From Kribbella sandramycini (GTDB taxonomy: Bacteria > Actinomycetota > Actinomycetes > Propionibacteriales > Kribbellaceae): a stretch of DNA of 64,000 nt. The stretch is from NCBI RefSeq assembly GCF_013131805.1, contig NZ_JABJRC010000001.1, positions 1,662,589-1,726,588 on the forward strand. Direction: 5' to 3'. The translations under genes and the position numbers were made by a program. The notes below the pieces were generated by a model that worked only from the letters and a program-made list of their open reading frames with translations, searched no databases and was not told where the DNA came from. Shown piece after piece: positions 52,212 to 60,923 of this stretch (positions are counted from its first letter, which is position 1; every line of letters starts with the position of its first letter).

Positions 52212-52915
52212 TGCTGCGCTTCGATCAGGTGACCATTCGCTACGGCAGCCGGATCGCCGTCGACAACGTCAGCTTGACCGTGCCGGACGGCGAGATCGTC
52301 GGGCTGGTCGGCGAGTCCGGCTCCGGGAAGTCGACGTTGGCCCGGGCCGGGGTCGGGCTGGTCGCGCCGACGTCCGGCCAGGTGTTGCTCGGGGATCGGC
52401 CGGTCGGACTCCGCAGTCCGGTGCAGCTGGTGTTTCAGGATCCGTACTCGGCGCTCGACCCGCGGATGACGATCGGGCAGTCGATCGCCGAGCCGATGCC
52501 GCGCGCGTCCCGGGCGGATCGGCGGGCGGAGGTCAGCCGCCTGCTCGAACTCGTCGACCTCGACCCGAGCCGAGCGATGCAGTACCCGGCGCAGCTGTCC
52601 GGCGGGCAACGGCAACGGGTGGCGCTGGCCCGAGCGCTCGCCGGCCAACCCGAGGTGATCATCGCCGACGAGATCACCTCGGCCCTCGACGTCTCCGTCC
52701 AGGGCACCGTGTTGAACCTGATCCGCGATCTGCAGGCGCAGCTCGGCCTGTCGATGCTCTTCATCTCGCACAACCTGGCCGTCGTCCGGTACGTCGCGAC
52801 CCAGGTCGCCGTGATGCACCACGGCCGGATCGTCGAGCACGGCCCGGCACCCGAGGTCCTCGGCAACCCACAACACGACTACACCCGCGAGCTGCTCGCG
52901 TCGCTAACGACATGA
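52211..52915 (+). CDS. ABC transporter ATPase, DppF-like
   Basis: 234 residues from an ATG overlapping the previous stop. Walker A GESGSGKST at 34-42, LSGGQRQRVALARAL and IIADEITSALD. Shorter than most DppF proteins because the Cys-rich C-terminal tail is missing, perhaps since the fused partner carries one. Last gene of the transporter operon; its last codons are the left arm of a long inverted repeat. Confidence 0.9.
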   Translation: MLRFDQVTIRYGSRIAVDNVSLTVPDGEIVGLVGESGSGKSTLARAGVGLVAPTSGQVLLGDRPVGLRSPVQLVFQDPYSALDPRMTIGQSIAEPMPRASRADRRAEVSRLLELVDLDPSRAMQYPAQLSGGQRQRVALARALAGQPEVIIADEITSALDVSVQGTVLNLIRDLQAQLGLSMLFISHNLAVVRYVATQVAVMHHGRIVEHGPAPEVLGNPQHDYTRELLASLTT

Positions 52916-52989
52916 GGTAGTGCGCCGAAGCGGCGCCCGCGCGACCCTCCCCCGCGGGCACCGCCGACTAGGTCATGTCGTTAGCGACG
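52899..52989. repeat. 91-nt inverted repeat with two inner hairpins
   Basis: CGTCGCTAACGACATGA (52899-52915) and its exact reverse complement (52973-52989) form a 17-bp stem, which after two mismatches continues with TAGT/ACTA. Inside are a hairpin GCGCCG-AAG-CGGCGC (52922-52936) and a CCGCG/CGCGG hairpin (52937-52957). The fold would be a three-way junction. It spans the stop of the ATPase gene and sits before the convergent small-protein stop, so it may act as a bidirectional terminator, but is far larger than needed. Confidence 0.85.
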
Positions 52990-52993
52990 GTGA

Positions 52994-53383
52994 TCAGCAG
53001 ATGTTGACGCCGGGGAAGGGATCGCTGCCGGTGGGGGTGTGGACCTGGCTTGCGGGCACGTAGCCCCAGGCGCCGCTGACGTCGCCGTAGGTGTAGTACC
53101 AGACGGTGTTGCCGCCGCCGTGCCGGACGCCGTTCTTCCAGCACTTGAAGTAGCTGTGGGTCGAGTGCAGGCGGTCGATCGGCCCTTCCGGGTTGCCCGT
53201 CGACGGGTTGCTGAAGCGGGCGAACTTGTAGACCCCCGCGTTGTAGTCGTTACCGCAGTACAGATTGCCGCCGCTGGCGTAGCACGACGCGGCCGACGCC
53301 GGCGTCGCCGTCAGCCCGCCCGCCGCAGTCAGCGCGACCGCCGCACCAGCAGTCGCCGCCACTCGGAGGATGCGTGAAGTCAT
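52994..53383 (-). CDS. Small secreted Cys-containing protein
   Basis: 129 residues from ATG 53383 (GGGGAG upstream). Signal peptide to about residue 31 (ASA/AS), then a mature region of about 98 residues with six Cys and aromatic strands (GNTVWYYTYGDVSGAWGYVP), which resembles a bacterial SH3-like fold. Function unknown; such proteins bind cell wall or act as exported peptidase inhibitors. Convergent with the transporter operon. Confidence 0.75.
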   Translation of the reverse strand: MTSRILRVAATAGAAVALTAAGGLTATPASAASCYASGGNLYCGNDYNAGVYKFARFSNPSTGNPEGPIDRLHSTHSYFKCWKNGVRHGGGNTVWYYTYGDVSGAWGYVPASQVHTPTGSDPFPGVNIC

Positions 53384-53490
53384 GGAGTGCTGCTCCCCTC
53401 GCCCACCGCCGGCTCGCCCGGCGGAGCCGCCATTGTCGACAGGCGATGGGGTCAGAACTGTTACCTGCAAGGGGAAACGGAGTCGGTTGA

Positions 53491-53628
53491 CTCAGTCTTC
53501 GTCGATCCTTCACCGCCTGGCGCACCGACCTCCGGCTCTGCGCCGCACTCGTCCTCCTCGACACGCACCCGGTCGCCGAGGTCGCCCACCTGGTCGGCTA
53601 CTCGGCCTTCATCGCCGCGTCCATGGCC
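53491..53628 (+). pseudogene. AraC-family helix-turn-helix remnant
   Basis: The frame SLRRSFTAWRTDLRLCAALV, then LLDTHPVAEVAHLVGYSAFI, matches the C-terminal half of an AraC helix-turn-helix domain, but there is no start or N-terminal domain, and a stop (TGA) lies just upstream. This is the main content of the 325-base interval 53384-53708, together with the hairpin and promoter of the next gene. Confidence 0.65.
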
Positions 53629-53645
53629 GAACCCCCGGCAGCGCC

Positions 53646-53675
53646 TGATCCTTTCGATCCTGGTCGAAAGGATCA
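53646..53675. promoter_or_regulatory. Palindrome upstream of subtilase-like gene 1
   Basis: TGATCCTTTCGA and TCGAAAGGATCA form a perfect 12-bp inverted repeat with a six-base loop, ending 33 bases before the ATG. Related copies precede the second gene. Promoter-like TACTAT sits six bases before the start codon, suggesting a leaderless message. Confidence 0.65.
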
Positions 53676-53708
53676 GTCCCGGTGTTGCGCTCTGCATACT
53701 ATTCCGGA

Positions 53709-55949
53709 ATGCACAGTAGTCTGCGAACGAAGCTAGCGATCCCGGTCGCCGCCGCGACCGCCCTACTCACCTTGGCCGGGGGCCTGACCGCTGCCGCCGA
53801 GAGCCCACCGGCGCCCGAGCCGGCCCGGACCCGGACGATCACCCTCGTCAGCGGTGACCGGGTGCGCGTCGAGGCGACCGGGCAGATCTCGCTGTTGTCG
53901 AAGAAGGACTTCATCCGCCACGACGGCCCCGGCGGCACCACGGTGATCCCGCTCGACGCTGTCGGGCTGATGAAGTCCGGGCGCGTCGACCGGCGGCTCT
54001 TCAACGTCACCGCGCTCGCTCGCCAGGGGTACGACGACGCCACGGGCCGCCGGCTGCCGTCACTCGACAACCCGGCCGCCCTGCGCGCTGCGGCCGCCGA
54101 GCAACCACCCGAGCCGAAGGCGAAGCGCGCGGCGGAGCACCCGGTGACGATCCGGATGACCGGCCGCGACGACAACCCGGTACTCCGTCCGAGTTCGACC
54201 GTGATCGGCGACCTCGACAACCCGGGCCCGTGGTACTTCGCCGATGCCGGCGAGACGATCGACCTGCCCGCCGGCCGGTACGCCGCGATCGCCGTCGTCT
54301 ACTCAGCGATCAAAGGCCAGTTCCGGCCCGCGATGACCAGCATCGCCCAGCCCGAGTTCACCGTGGCCGGTCCGCGCGAACTGCATTTCGACAGCCGCCC
54401 GGGCCGGCCCGTCGGCCTGCGCGTCGATCGGCCGGATGCGCAGATCGTCCAACAGCGGATCGGGCTCGAACTCCCGATCGGCAACAGCCGATACGGGATG
54501 ACAGCCGGCGACAACTCCGACCTCTACTCGGTCGAGACCGAAGCGCCGCACCTGAACTCCTACTACCGGGTCGAGGCGTCGCGCCCGGAAGCCGCTCTGA
54601 CCGTCACCGCGCCGAGCCGCGTCAAGGTGCCGGTCACCTGGGTCGAGGAGGACACCCGGCTGTCCGGCCGGCACACACTGCCGGTGGTCAACACCGGGCA
54701 CGCCGGCGCCGAGGACATCGAGGGCCTGGATCTGAAGGGCAAGCTCGCGGTCTTCACGCTGTCGCCCGGCGAGGGCCGGACCTACGGCGAACGCATCCGC
54801 AGATTGGCCGCCGCAGGTGCGAAGGCGGCTGCGGTGTACCTGACCGAGGTACACCAGATCACGGCCGGCGATCAGGATCTGCCGGTGGTGCTGGCCATCG
54901 GACCCGAGGGCTCGAAACTCGCCACGGCGCGCGTCGCGACCATCGAGGGCCGGCCGATCTCGCCGTACCAGTACGACCTGGCCTTCCCGCACCTCGGCGG
55001 CACCTTGCCGGCCCGGCTCTACCACCCCGCCGATCGCGAACTGGCCACCGTCGACACCGGTTTCCATGCCCTAGGCAACAATGAGCCCATCGGCTGGGCG
55101 AACAGCTATCCGTCGCTGGGATCACTGGAGATGTTCGACTTCTCCTCCCGGGCCCCGATCGGAACCCGGCAGATCCGCTACCTGTCACCGGCGCCGATCT
55201 CCTGGAGCTACGGCGTCCGGTACGGAAATCAAGGACTGCGGGACAGCAGCACCTTCCAGCGCGGATACACCCGGCAGGACTACGGCAAGGCAGCGCTGAC
55301 CCCGGCCCTCAACGGGCTGACGCACTGGGATCCACGCCCACTGGCAACGATCGAGGACGGCATCCTGCGCGCCTACCTCCCCTTGCGCTCCGACTCGGAC
55401 GGCCACCGCGGGTTCGTCGGCGACGACGAGTCGAGCTGGGGCGACACCGGAGTCAACCGGCTGTTCGCGGACGGCAAGCAGGTCGGCGAAAGCACGACCC
55501 CCGGAGCGGGCGACTTCGCCGTACCGGCCGACGCCAAGCAACTCCGGCTGACCGCGGAGGTCGAGCGACACTCCCCGGAGACCTGGCTCTCCACCAAAGT
55601 CACCGCCGACTGGACCACCCCAGCCAAGGGCGACGGCGCCCTGCCGCTGCTGACCATCGGCTTCGACCCCGCCGTCGATCTCAAGAACACCGCGCCGGCC
55701 GGCCGCCGCTTCCACCTCCCCGTCAACCTCACCCGCCAACTCGGCACCACCGGCCCGAAGCCGAAGCTCCGGTCGGTCGACGTCTCGTACGACGATGGCG
55801 CCACCTGGCACCCGGCCACGCTGACCGCGCGCGGCGCCACCGTCACGCACCCAGCGAAACCCACGCCGGTCTCCCTCCGAGCCACCGCCGACGACGCCGC
55901 CGGCAACGCGGTGACGATCACCGTCATCCGCGCCTACCTCCTCCGCTGA
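53709..55949 (+). CDS. Secreted subtilase-like protein without protease domain (copy 1)
   Basis: 746 residues from ATG 53709. Signal peptide (1-38). Residues 40-110 match the N-terminal prodomain of large actinomycete S8 peptidases (TRTITLVSGDRVRVEATGQ; DRRLFNVTALARQGYDD), residues about 150-420 an Ig-like domain followed by a PA-like insert (LKGKLAVFTLSPGEGRTYGE), and the last 250 residues the usual S8 C-terminal sandwich (RLFADGKQVGE; VDLKNTAPAGRRF; RSVDVSYDDGATWHPA). No Asp/His/Ser catalytic motifs and no GTSMA are present: the protease domain is missing. Might bind peptides or the cell wall, or modulate a protease. Tandem paralogue follows. Confidence 0.8.
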   Translation: MHSSLRTKLAIPVAAATALLTLAGGLTAAAESPPAPEPARTRTITLVSGDRVRVEATGQISLLSKKDFIRHDGPGGTTVIPLDAVGLMKSGRVDRRLFNVTALARQGYDDATGRRLPSLDNPAALRAAAAEQPPEPKAKRAAEHPVTIRMTGRDDNPVLRPSSTVIGDLDNPGPWYFADAGETIDLPAGRYAAIAVVYSAIKGQFRPAMTSIAQPEFTVAGPRELHFDSRPGRPVGLRVDRPDAQIVQQRIGLELPIGNSRYGMTAGDNSDLYSVETEAPHLNSYYRVEASRPEAALTVTAPSRVKVPVTWVEEDTRLSGRHTLPVVNTGHAGAEDIEGLDLKGKLAVFTLSPGEGRTYGERIRRLAAAGAKAAAVYLTEVHQITAGDQDLPVVLAIGPEGSKLATARVATIEGRPISPYQYDLAFPHLGGTLPARLYHPADRELATVDTGFHALGNNEPIGWANSYPSLGSLEMFDFSSRAPIGTRQIRYLSPAPISWSYGVRYGNQGLRDSSTFQRGYTRQDYGKAALTPALNGLTHWDPRPLATIEDGILRAYLPLRSDSDGHRGFVGDDESSWGDTGVNRLFADGKQVGESTTPGAGDFAVPADAKQLRLTAEVERHSPETWLSTKVTADWTTPAKGDGALPLLTIGFDPAVDLKNTAPAGRRFHLPVNLTRQLGTTGPKPKLRSVDVSYDDGATWHPATLTARGATVTHPAKPTPVSLRATADDAAGNAVTITVIRAYLLR

Positions 55950-55958
55950 CACCAGGAG

Positions 55959-56003
55959 CCTTTCGATCCTGGTCGAAGGTTCCTTCGATCCGGATCGAAA
56001 GGA
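55959..56003. promoter_or_regulatory. Double palindrome upstream of subtilase-like gene 2
   Basis: CCTTTCGATCCTGGTCGAAGG (55959-55979) repeats the element before gene 1 and is followed by TTCGATCCGGATCGAA (55984-55999), a perfect 16-bp palindrome within a longer TCC/GGA arm. It may end gene 1 and control gene 2. Confidence 0.65.
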
Positions 56004-56040
56004 TTCGGGGGCCGCAGGCCGCTCTGCAGACTATTCCGCT

Positions 56041-58275
56041 ATGCACAGTAGTCTGCGATCAAAGCTAGTAGGAGCGGTCGCCGTGGCGACCGCGATGCTC
56101 ACGGCGGGCGCGAGTTTGACCGCGTCCGCCCAGAAACCGCCGCCTCCCGATCCCGGCCAGGCCCGGACGATCACGCTGGTCAGCGGCGACCGCGTCCGGG
56201 TCGAGCCGGACGGGCGCGCGTCACTCCTGTCCGACAAGGACGCCGTCCGTCACGAAGGCCCGGATGGCACCACCGTCATTCCGGCCGACGCGATCGGCCT
56301 GGTCTCGTCCGGCCGCGTCGACCGCCGCCTCTTCAACATCACCCAACTCGCCCGCCAGGGCTACGACGACGATTCCGGCCGCCGCCTCCCGTCCCTCGAC
56401 AACCCAGCCGCCCTCCGCCAGGCCGCCGCCGCCCAACCCACCACCAGATCCCGCACGGCGGTGACACACCCGGTCACCTTCAAGATGATCGGTCGCGACG
56501 GCCGGCCGGTCATGTGGCAGAGCACTGTGTACATCAGTGATCTCGACAACGACCTCGAGTGGTACACCGGATTGGTCGGTGACACCCTTCAACTGCCGCC
56601 CGGTCGCTACGCGGCGACGTCCGCGGTCTACACGGCAGTCCCCGGGCAGGCGCGGCCCACGGTCACCAGCGTCACCCTGCCCGAGTTCACGATCAGCGGG
56701 CCGCGGAGTCTCGACTTCGACGCCCGCCCGGGCGGTCTGGTCGATGTCAAGGTCGAGCGCCGCGACGCCAAGGTCTCCGACCACCGGCTCGGCGTCAAGA
56801 TCCAGGGCCCCAACAGCGAGACGTTCGTGACGATCGGCGACAACGCGACGGTGTACTCGGTCGCGTCGAAGGCGCCGCATCTGCGGTCCTACTACCAGGC
56901 CCAGGTGGCGCCGCCCGCCGCAACGTTGACGATCACCGCACCGGAGCGCACCGAGGTGCCGGTCCAGTGGCTCACGCGAGAGCTGCAACTGGAAGGCGTG
57001 CACGAGCTCCAGGTCGTCGACGTCGGGCACGCCCGCCCGGAGGACCTCGCCGGGAAGGACCTGACCGGAAAACTCGCGCTCTTCACCCTGGACGCAGCCG
57101 AGGCGGAAGAGTACGCCGAGCGCGTCGGCCAGTTGGCAGCCAACGGAGCGAAGGCGGCCGTCCTGCACCTCACCGAGGTGTTCAGCTTCTGGGCTCCGGA
57201 GCGGGGTCTGCCGGTCGTGATCAGCATCGATCGGCAAGGCAGCAAGCTGAGCGCGGCACATGCGGCGACGCTGGAGGGCCGGCCGACCTCGCCGTACAGC
57301 TACAACCTCGTGTTCCCGCACCAGGGTGGGTCGTTGCCGCCAGGCGTCCGCGCCCCGGCCAACCACGACCTGGCGGTCGTCGACAGCCATTTCCATGCCA
57401 TGGGCAACGACAAGACTGCCGGACACGGCAATATCGTCGCCGACCTCGGCTCATGGAAGACGCGAGAATTCTCCTTCCGGGTTCCGATCGGCGCGCGGCA
57501 GACTCGCTACTTCTCACCGGGGATCACCTGGTCGCACTCCGCTCGCTACCACAACCATGAACTACGCAACCGCAGGTCCTACCCGGCCGGACCGCAGCGG
57601 GAGAACTGGGGCAAGGGAGCGCTGACGCCGGCGCTGAACTGGTTGTCCACTCACGTCACTCCGGAACCGCTCGTCCATCACACCGGCGGCATGCTGTACG
57701 CGCAACTGCCGCTGCGCTCGGACTCGGCCGGCCATCGCGGCTACAACACCTTCGGCGACACCGGCGTCACGCGGGTGTTCGCGGATGGGAAGCAGGTTGG
57801 CGAGAATCCCGAACCAGGTGGCGGTGAGTTCGAGGTGCCGGCGGGGGCCAAGGAGTTCCGGCTGACGTCAGAGGTGATTCAGGACGCGCCGAAAGCGTGG
57901 CTGGGTACGAAGGTTACGGCGGACTGGACGACGTCGGCGCGGGTCCAGGGTGCGTTGCCGCTGCTGACCATCGGCTTCGACCCGGCCGTGGACATCAAGA
58001 ACACGGCGCCGGCGGGGCGTCGCTTCAGCATTCCGGTGACGGTCGCACGCCAGTTCGGCACTACCGGCCCGGCGGCTACGGTGCGGTCGGTTGACGTTTC
58101 GTACGACGACGGGGCGAGCTGGCAGCCGGCGTCGCTGACTCGGACGCGGACCGGGTGGTCGGCTGGGGTGACCCATCCGGCGAAGCCGGGGCCGGTGTCG
58201 CTCCGGGCTACGGCCGATGCGCCGGATGGGAACTCGGTTGCCATCAGCACCATTCGCGCCTACCTCTTGCGCTGA
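56041..58275 (+). CDS. Secreted subtilase-like protein without protease domain (copy 2)
   Basis: 744 residues from ATG 56041, same architecture as the preceding gene: signal peptide, S8-type prodomain (ARTITLVSGDRVRVEPDG; DRRLFNITQLARQGYDDDSG), Ig-like plus PA-like region (LTGKLALFTLDAAEAEEYAE) and S8 C-terminal domain (DIKNTAPAGRRFSIPVTVAR), without catalytic residues. Its start region TATTCCG..ATGCACAGTAGTCTGCGA is nearly identical to gene 1, indicating a recent enough tandem duplication that included the promoter. A terminator follows directly. Confidence 0.82.
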   Translation: MHSSLRSKLVGAVAVATAMLTAGASLTASAQKPPPPDPGQARTITLVSGDRVRVEPDGRASLLSDKDAVRHEGPDGTTVIPADAIGLVSSGRVDRRLFNITQLARQGYDDDSGRRLPSLDNPAALRQAAAAQPTTRSRTAVTHPVTFKMIGRDGRPVMWQSTVYISDLDNDLEWYTGLVGDTLQLPPGRYAATSAVYTAVPGQARPTVTSVTLPEFTISGPRSLDFDARPGGLVDVKVERRDAKVSDHRLGVKIQGPNSETFVTIGDNATVYSVASKAPHLRSYYQAQVAPPAATLTITAPERTEVPVQWLTRELQLEGVHELQVVDVGHARPEDLAGKDLTGKLALFTLDAAEAEEYAERVGQLAANGAKAAVLHLTEVFSFWAPERGLPVVISIDRQGSKLSAAHAATLEGRPTSPYSYNLVFPHQGGSLPPGVRAPANHDLAVVDSHFHAMGNDKTAGHGNIVADLGSWKTREFSFRVPIGARQTRYFSPGITWSHSARYHNHELRNRRSYPAGPQRENWGKGALTPALNWLSTHVTPEPLVHHTGGMLYAQLPLRSDSAGHRGYNTFGDTGVTRVFADGKQVGENPEPGGGEFEVPAGAKEFRLTSEVIQDAPKAWLGTKVTADWTTSARVQGALPLLTIGFDPAVDIKNTAPAGRRFSIPVTVARQFGTTGPAATVRSVDVSYDDGASWQPASLTRTRTGWSAGVTHPAKPGPVSLRATADAPDGNSVAISTIRAYLLR

Positions 58276-58280
58276 ACGAG

Positions 58281-58312
58281 GCCGGGGCAGCTCGGGCAGG
58301 AGCTGCCCCGGC
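58281..58312. terminator. Strong terminator hairpin
   Basis: GCCGGGGCAGCTC (58281-58293) and GAGCTGCCCCGGC (58300-58312) pair perfectly over 13 bases with a six-base loop, and flanking GAAC/GTTC can extend the stem. It lies between the second subtilase-like gene and the convergent GH27 gene. Confidence 0.85.
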
Positions 58313-58326
58313 GTTCAGGGGTGGGA

Positions 58327-60810
58327 CTACTTGGTGGTGTAGCGGATGGTGTCGTGGCGGAGGGCGTCGCCGGAAACCTTGACGATCTTCACCGTGTGTT
58401 GGGTGTTCGTCAGGTTGGTCGCGGTGAAGGCGACCCGGTTGGTGACGCGGGTGGGGTTGTGCAGGCTGACTCGGCGGACGAGTTTGCCGTCGAGGTAGAC
58501 GTCGGCCTCACCCTGGTCGGGAGCGAGCGCGGTCGACCACTCGACCGTGGTGCCCTTGAAGGTGGTGCTGGTACTCGCGCCGTTCGCGGTCGCGGCGTGG
58601 ATGTCGTCGTGGTGGTCACCGCGGAAGCGGAAGTCGAGCGGGGTCGCGCCGACCGGTTGCTTGGCGAGGTAGGCCGCCTTGATCGTGACGGTGCTGCCGT
58701 TGACGGTGTAGTCCGTGCCCTTGACCAGGTCCTGACCGGCCTTGGAGACGGCGAGGAGTTCGCCGGGGTCGCGGCCGATCACGGTGCTGACGTCGGCGGG
58801 CTGGGACTTGTTGAAGTTGGCGGCGTCCGGGTTCAGCAGGCTTTCCTGGCGGACGTTCAGCTTGTCCACCAGCATGAACTGGCCGGACTTCTTCACGCCG
58901 CGGATGGTGTGCGTGCCGTTCGGCAGGTCGGAGATGCTGTAGACGACCTGCTGGGCGCCGCGGCCTTCGGCCTGGTAGGTGTTGACGGTCTGCTTGAGCT
59001 GGCCGTCGATGTAGATGTCCACCTCGCCTTGGGAGTTGTGGGTCTCGGTGACGAAATCGACGCCGTTCCCGACGAAGGTGTAGGAGAACGAGTCGCCATT
59101 CGCCTCGGTGTACTGGACGTCGTCCTGGTAGTCGCCGAGGCCGCGGCCGCTGCTGCGGCTCCAGGAGCCGGTGTAGACGATCTGCGAGCTGTCGTTGTTG
59201 ACCTCGATCGTGCGGGTGCCGGCGTTCGCGGCGACCGCCTGGGCGGAGTCGGAGACCGTCACGTTCAGCGGCTCGGAGACGGCCGGGACCTCGAAGTTCG
59301 CGTTCCGCTTCCACTCGCCGGAGTACGACGTCCGCAGGTCGTCGTCGTTGACGCGGATCTTCGCACCCGCCTGCGGCGTCACCTTGAACAGCCGCGCGCC
59401 GTGGATCGGGACGTCGTTGGCGGTGAAGCTGCCGGTGAACTTTCCGAGCTCCTTCTTCGCCCACAGATCGCGGACGGTGGCCGAGCCCTCCAGGCCGAGG
59501 TCGGCGAAGGTCGCGGTCATGTTCGCGTCGGTCTGGCCGAGGTTGAACAGGGCCACGGTGTAGGTGTTGTCGGCGTTCAGCGCGTACCAGACCTGGCGGT
59601 TCGTCTTGGTCGGGACGGGCTGCGCGGGCCGGCCGGCCTGGTTGACCGCGATGACCTCGCGGTTGGTCAGCAGGTCGATGCCGTACTGGTCGAGCCGCGT
59701 CATGTCGTTACCGATGTACATCGGGGCCGCGGAGACCGCCCACAGCGTGGCCGCCGTACGGCGCTCGTCCTTGGTCAGGCCGTCCATCTGGCCGTTGCCC
59801 ACGTTCAGCGAGTCGAGGTCGTTCCAGCCGCCGGGCCCGGCGTGCCGCCACCAGTCGGCGAGTTTCGGGAACAGCCGGTTGATGTTCGGCCAGGCCGTCA
59901 GCGCGGTGCCCTCGCAGTAGCACTCGACATCCCAGTCGATCCGCCAGCCGTTCGCGTACTGCTTCCAGTAGTCGGCGTAGTTGATGTCGAGCGCCCAGGA
60001 CAGCTCGAGCCAGATCTTGTGCTTGGCCAGCGCGGTCGACCAGGCCTTCACGTCGTCGCGCGCGTCCAGCGTCAGGTTGCTGACACCCGAACCCGGCGTG
60101 ACGCTGTCGAACTTGAGGAAGTCGATCCCCCAGGAGCCGAACAGATCGGCGATCGAGTCGATGTACTTCTGCGCACAGGGCTTGCTGAAGTCGATCTTGT
60201 AGCCGATCCCCCAGTAGTCGGCCTTCACCAGCGGCCGCACCGGCAGGTCACCGGTCTTGCACTCAGGCGCGCCGTACACCGGGAGGTTGGCGTCGATCAC
60301 CTGCTGCCCGATACCGGGGATCGCATAGATCCCGACCTTCTGACCATTCCGGTGGATGTGGTCGATGACGGACTGGAAGCCGTCGGGGAAGTTCTTCGCG
60401 CTCGGGGTCGGGCGGCCGTAGCCGTCGATCCCCTCGTTCCAGGCGGCGTCGATGTTGATGTAGTTGTAGCCGTAGGGCTGCAACTTCTGCTTCATCGCGT
60501 CGGACTGCGCCTTGATCTGCTTGGCGTTGATCCAGGTGCTGCCGTTCCCGGCGTACACCTGCATGCTGTAGCTGCTCCAGCCCATGTAGGGCTTGGCGGC
60601 CTTCGGGCCCGCCGGTCCACCAGGGCCTGGGGTCGCGGTGGTCACGGCCGGCGGCGCGGGCGGTACCGCGCCGGGCTGGACGGCGGCGTCCGGCGTGGCG
60701 CCCGGTCCGGGGATCGGGGCCGCGGAGGACGACGCGGCCGGGATGAGGACGGCGAGCGCGAGGCCGGCGAACAGGCCTCGCACCACCTTGGAACGGGTTG
60801 ATCTGGTCAT
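58327..60810 (-). CDS. Secreted GH27 alpha-galactosidase with accessory domains
   Basis: 827 residues. Signal peptide (1-31), a Pro/Gly-rich linker (to about 70), then a GH27 TIM barrel with MGWSSYSMQVYAG, nucleophile Asp235 (LKFDSVTPG) and acid/base Asp294 (RIDWD, the RxxxD motif), and PGGWNDLDSLNVG. A C-terminal beta domain and further sandwich modules follow, including an X2-like domain (FNKSQPADVSTVIGRDPGE; GTDYTVNGSTVTI) and two domains with GEVDIYIDG and GEADVYLDGK. Releases terminal alpha-galactose (or beta-L-arabinopyranose in some members) from plant polysaccharides. Confidence 0.92.
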   Translation of the reverse strand: MTRSTRSKVVRGLFAGLALAVLIPAASSSAAPIPGPGATPDAAVQPGAVPPAPPAVTTATPGPGGPAGPKAAKPYMGWSSYSMQVYAGNGSTWINAKQIKAQSDAMKQKLQPYGYNYINIDAAWNEGIDGYGRPTPSAKNFPDGFQSVIDHIHRNGQKVGIYAIPGIGQQVIDANLPVYGAPECKTGDLPVRPLVKADYWGIGYKIDFSKPCAQKYIDSIADLFGSWGIDFLKFDSVTPGSGVSNLTLDARDDVKAWSTALAKHKIWLELSWALDINYADYWKQYANGWRIDWDVECYCEGTALTAWPNINRLFPKLADWWRHAGPGGWNDLDSLNVGNGQMDGLTKDERRTAATLWAVSAAPMYIGNDMTRLDQYGIDLLTNREVIAVNQAGRPAQPVPTKTNRQVWYALNADNTYTVALFNLGQTDANMTATFADLGLEGSATVRDLWAKKELGKFTGSFTANDVPIHGARLFKVTPQAGAKIRVNDDDLRTSYSGEWKRNANFEVPAVSEPLNVTVSDSAQAVAANAGTRTIEVNNDSSQIVYTGSWSRSSGRGLGDYQDDVQYTEANGDSFSYTFVGNGVDFVTETHNSQGEVDIYIDGQLKQTVNTYQAEGRGAQQVVYSISDLPNGTHTIRGVKKSGQFMLVDKLNVRQESLLNPDAANFNKSQPADVSTVIGRDPGELLAVSKAGQDLVKGTDYTVNGSTVTIKAAYLAKQPVGATPLDFRFRGDHHDDIHAATANGASTSTTFKGTTVEWSTALAPDQGEADVYLDGKLVRRVSLHNPTRVTNRVAFTATNLTNTQHTVKIVKVSGDALRHDTIRYTTK

Positions 60811-60851
60811 GAGCGACGACCTTCTGGCGGCAGATCGAATAGGATATTGGA

Positions 60852-60883
60852 ATCTTGATCGGGTTAAGTAAGTCCGTCAAGAT
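60852..60883. promoter_or_regulatory. Inverted repeat at the GH27 promoter
   Basis: ATCTTGA (60852-60858) and TCAAGAT (60877-60883) are exact inverted repeats 18 bases apart; the right arm overlaps a minus-strand TTGACG -35-like hexamer. A likely operator for a sugar-responsive repressor. Confidence 0.5.
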
Positions 60884-60923
60884 CCGATAGGAAATCCGAT
60901 GGCACCAGATTCGGCCGGCTCGC

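Noticed and set aside
52899..52989. tRNA-like cloverleaf
   Set aside because: The fold has stems of the wrong lengths, no CCA-side acceptor pattern, no TTC loop and no anticodon arm; kept as an unclassified structure.
58321..60801. 826-codon open frame opposite the GH27 gene
   Set aside because: Mirror frame of a clear alpha-galactosidase; similar long mirror frames occur opposite tadA (4325-5779) and glutamate dehydrogenase (27594-29756).
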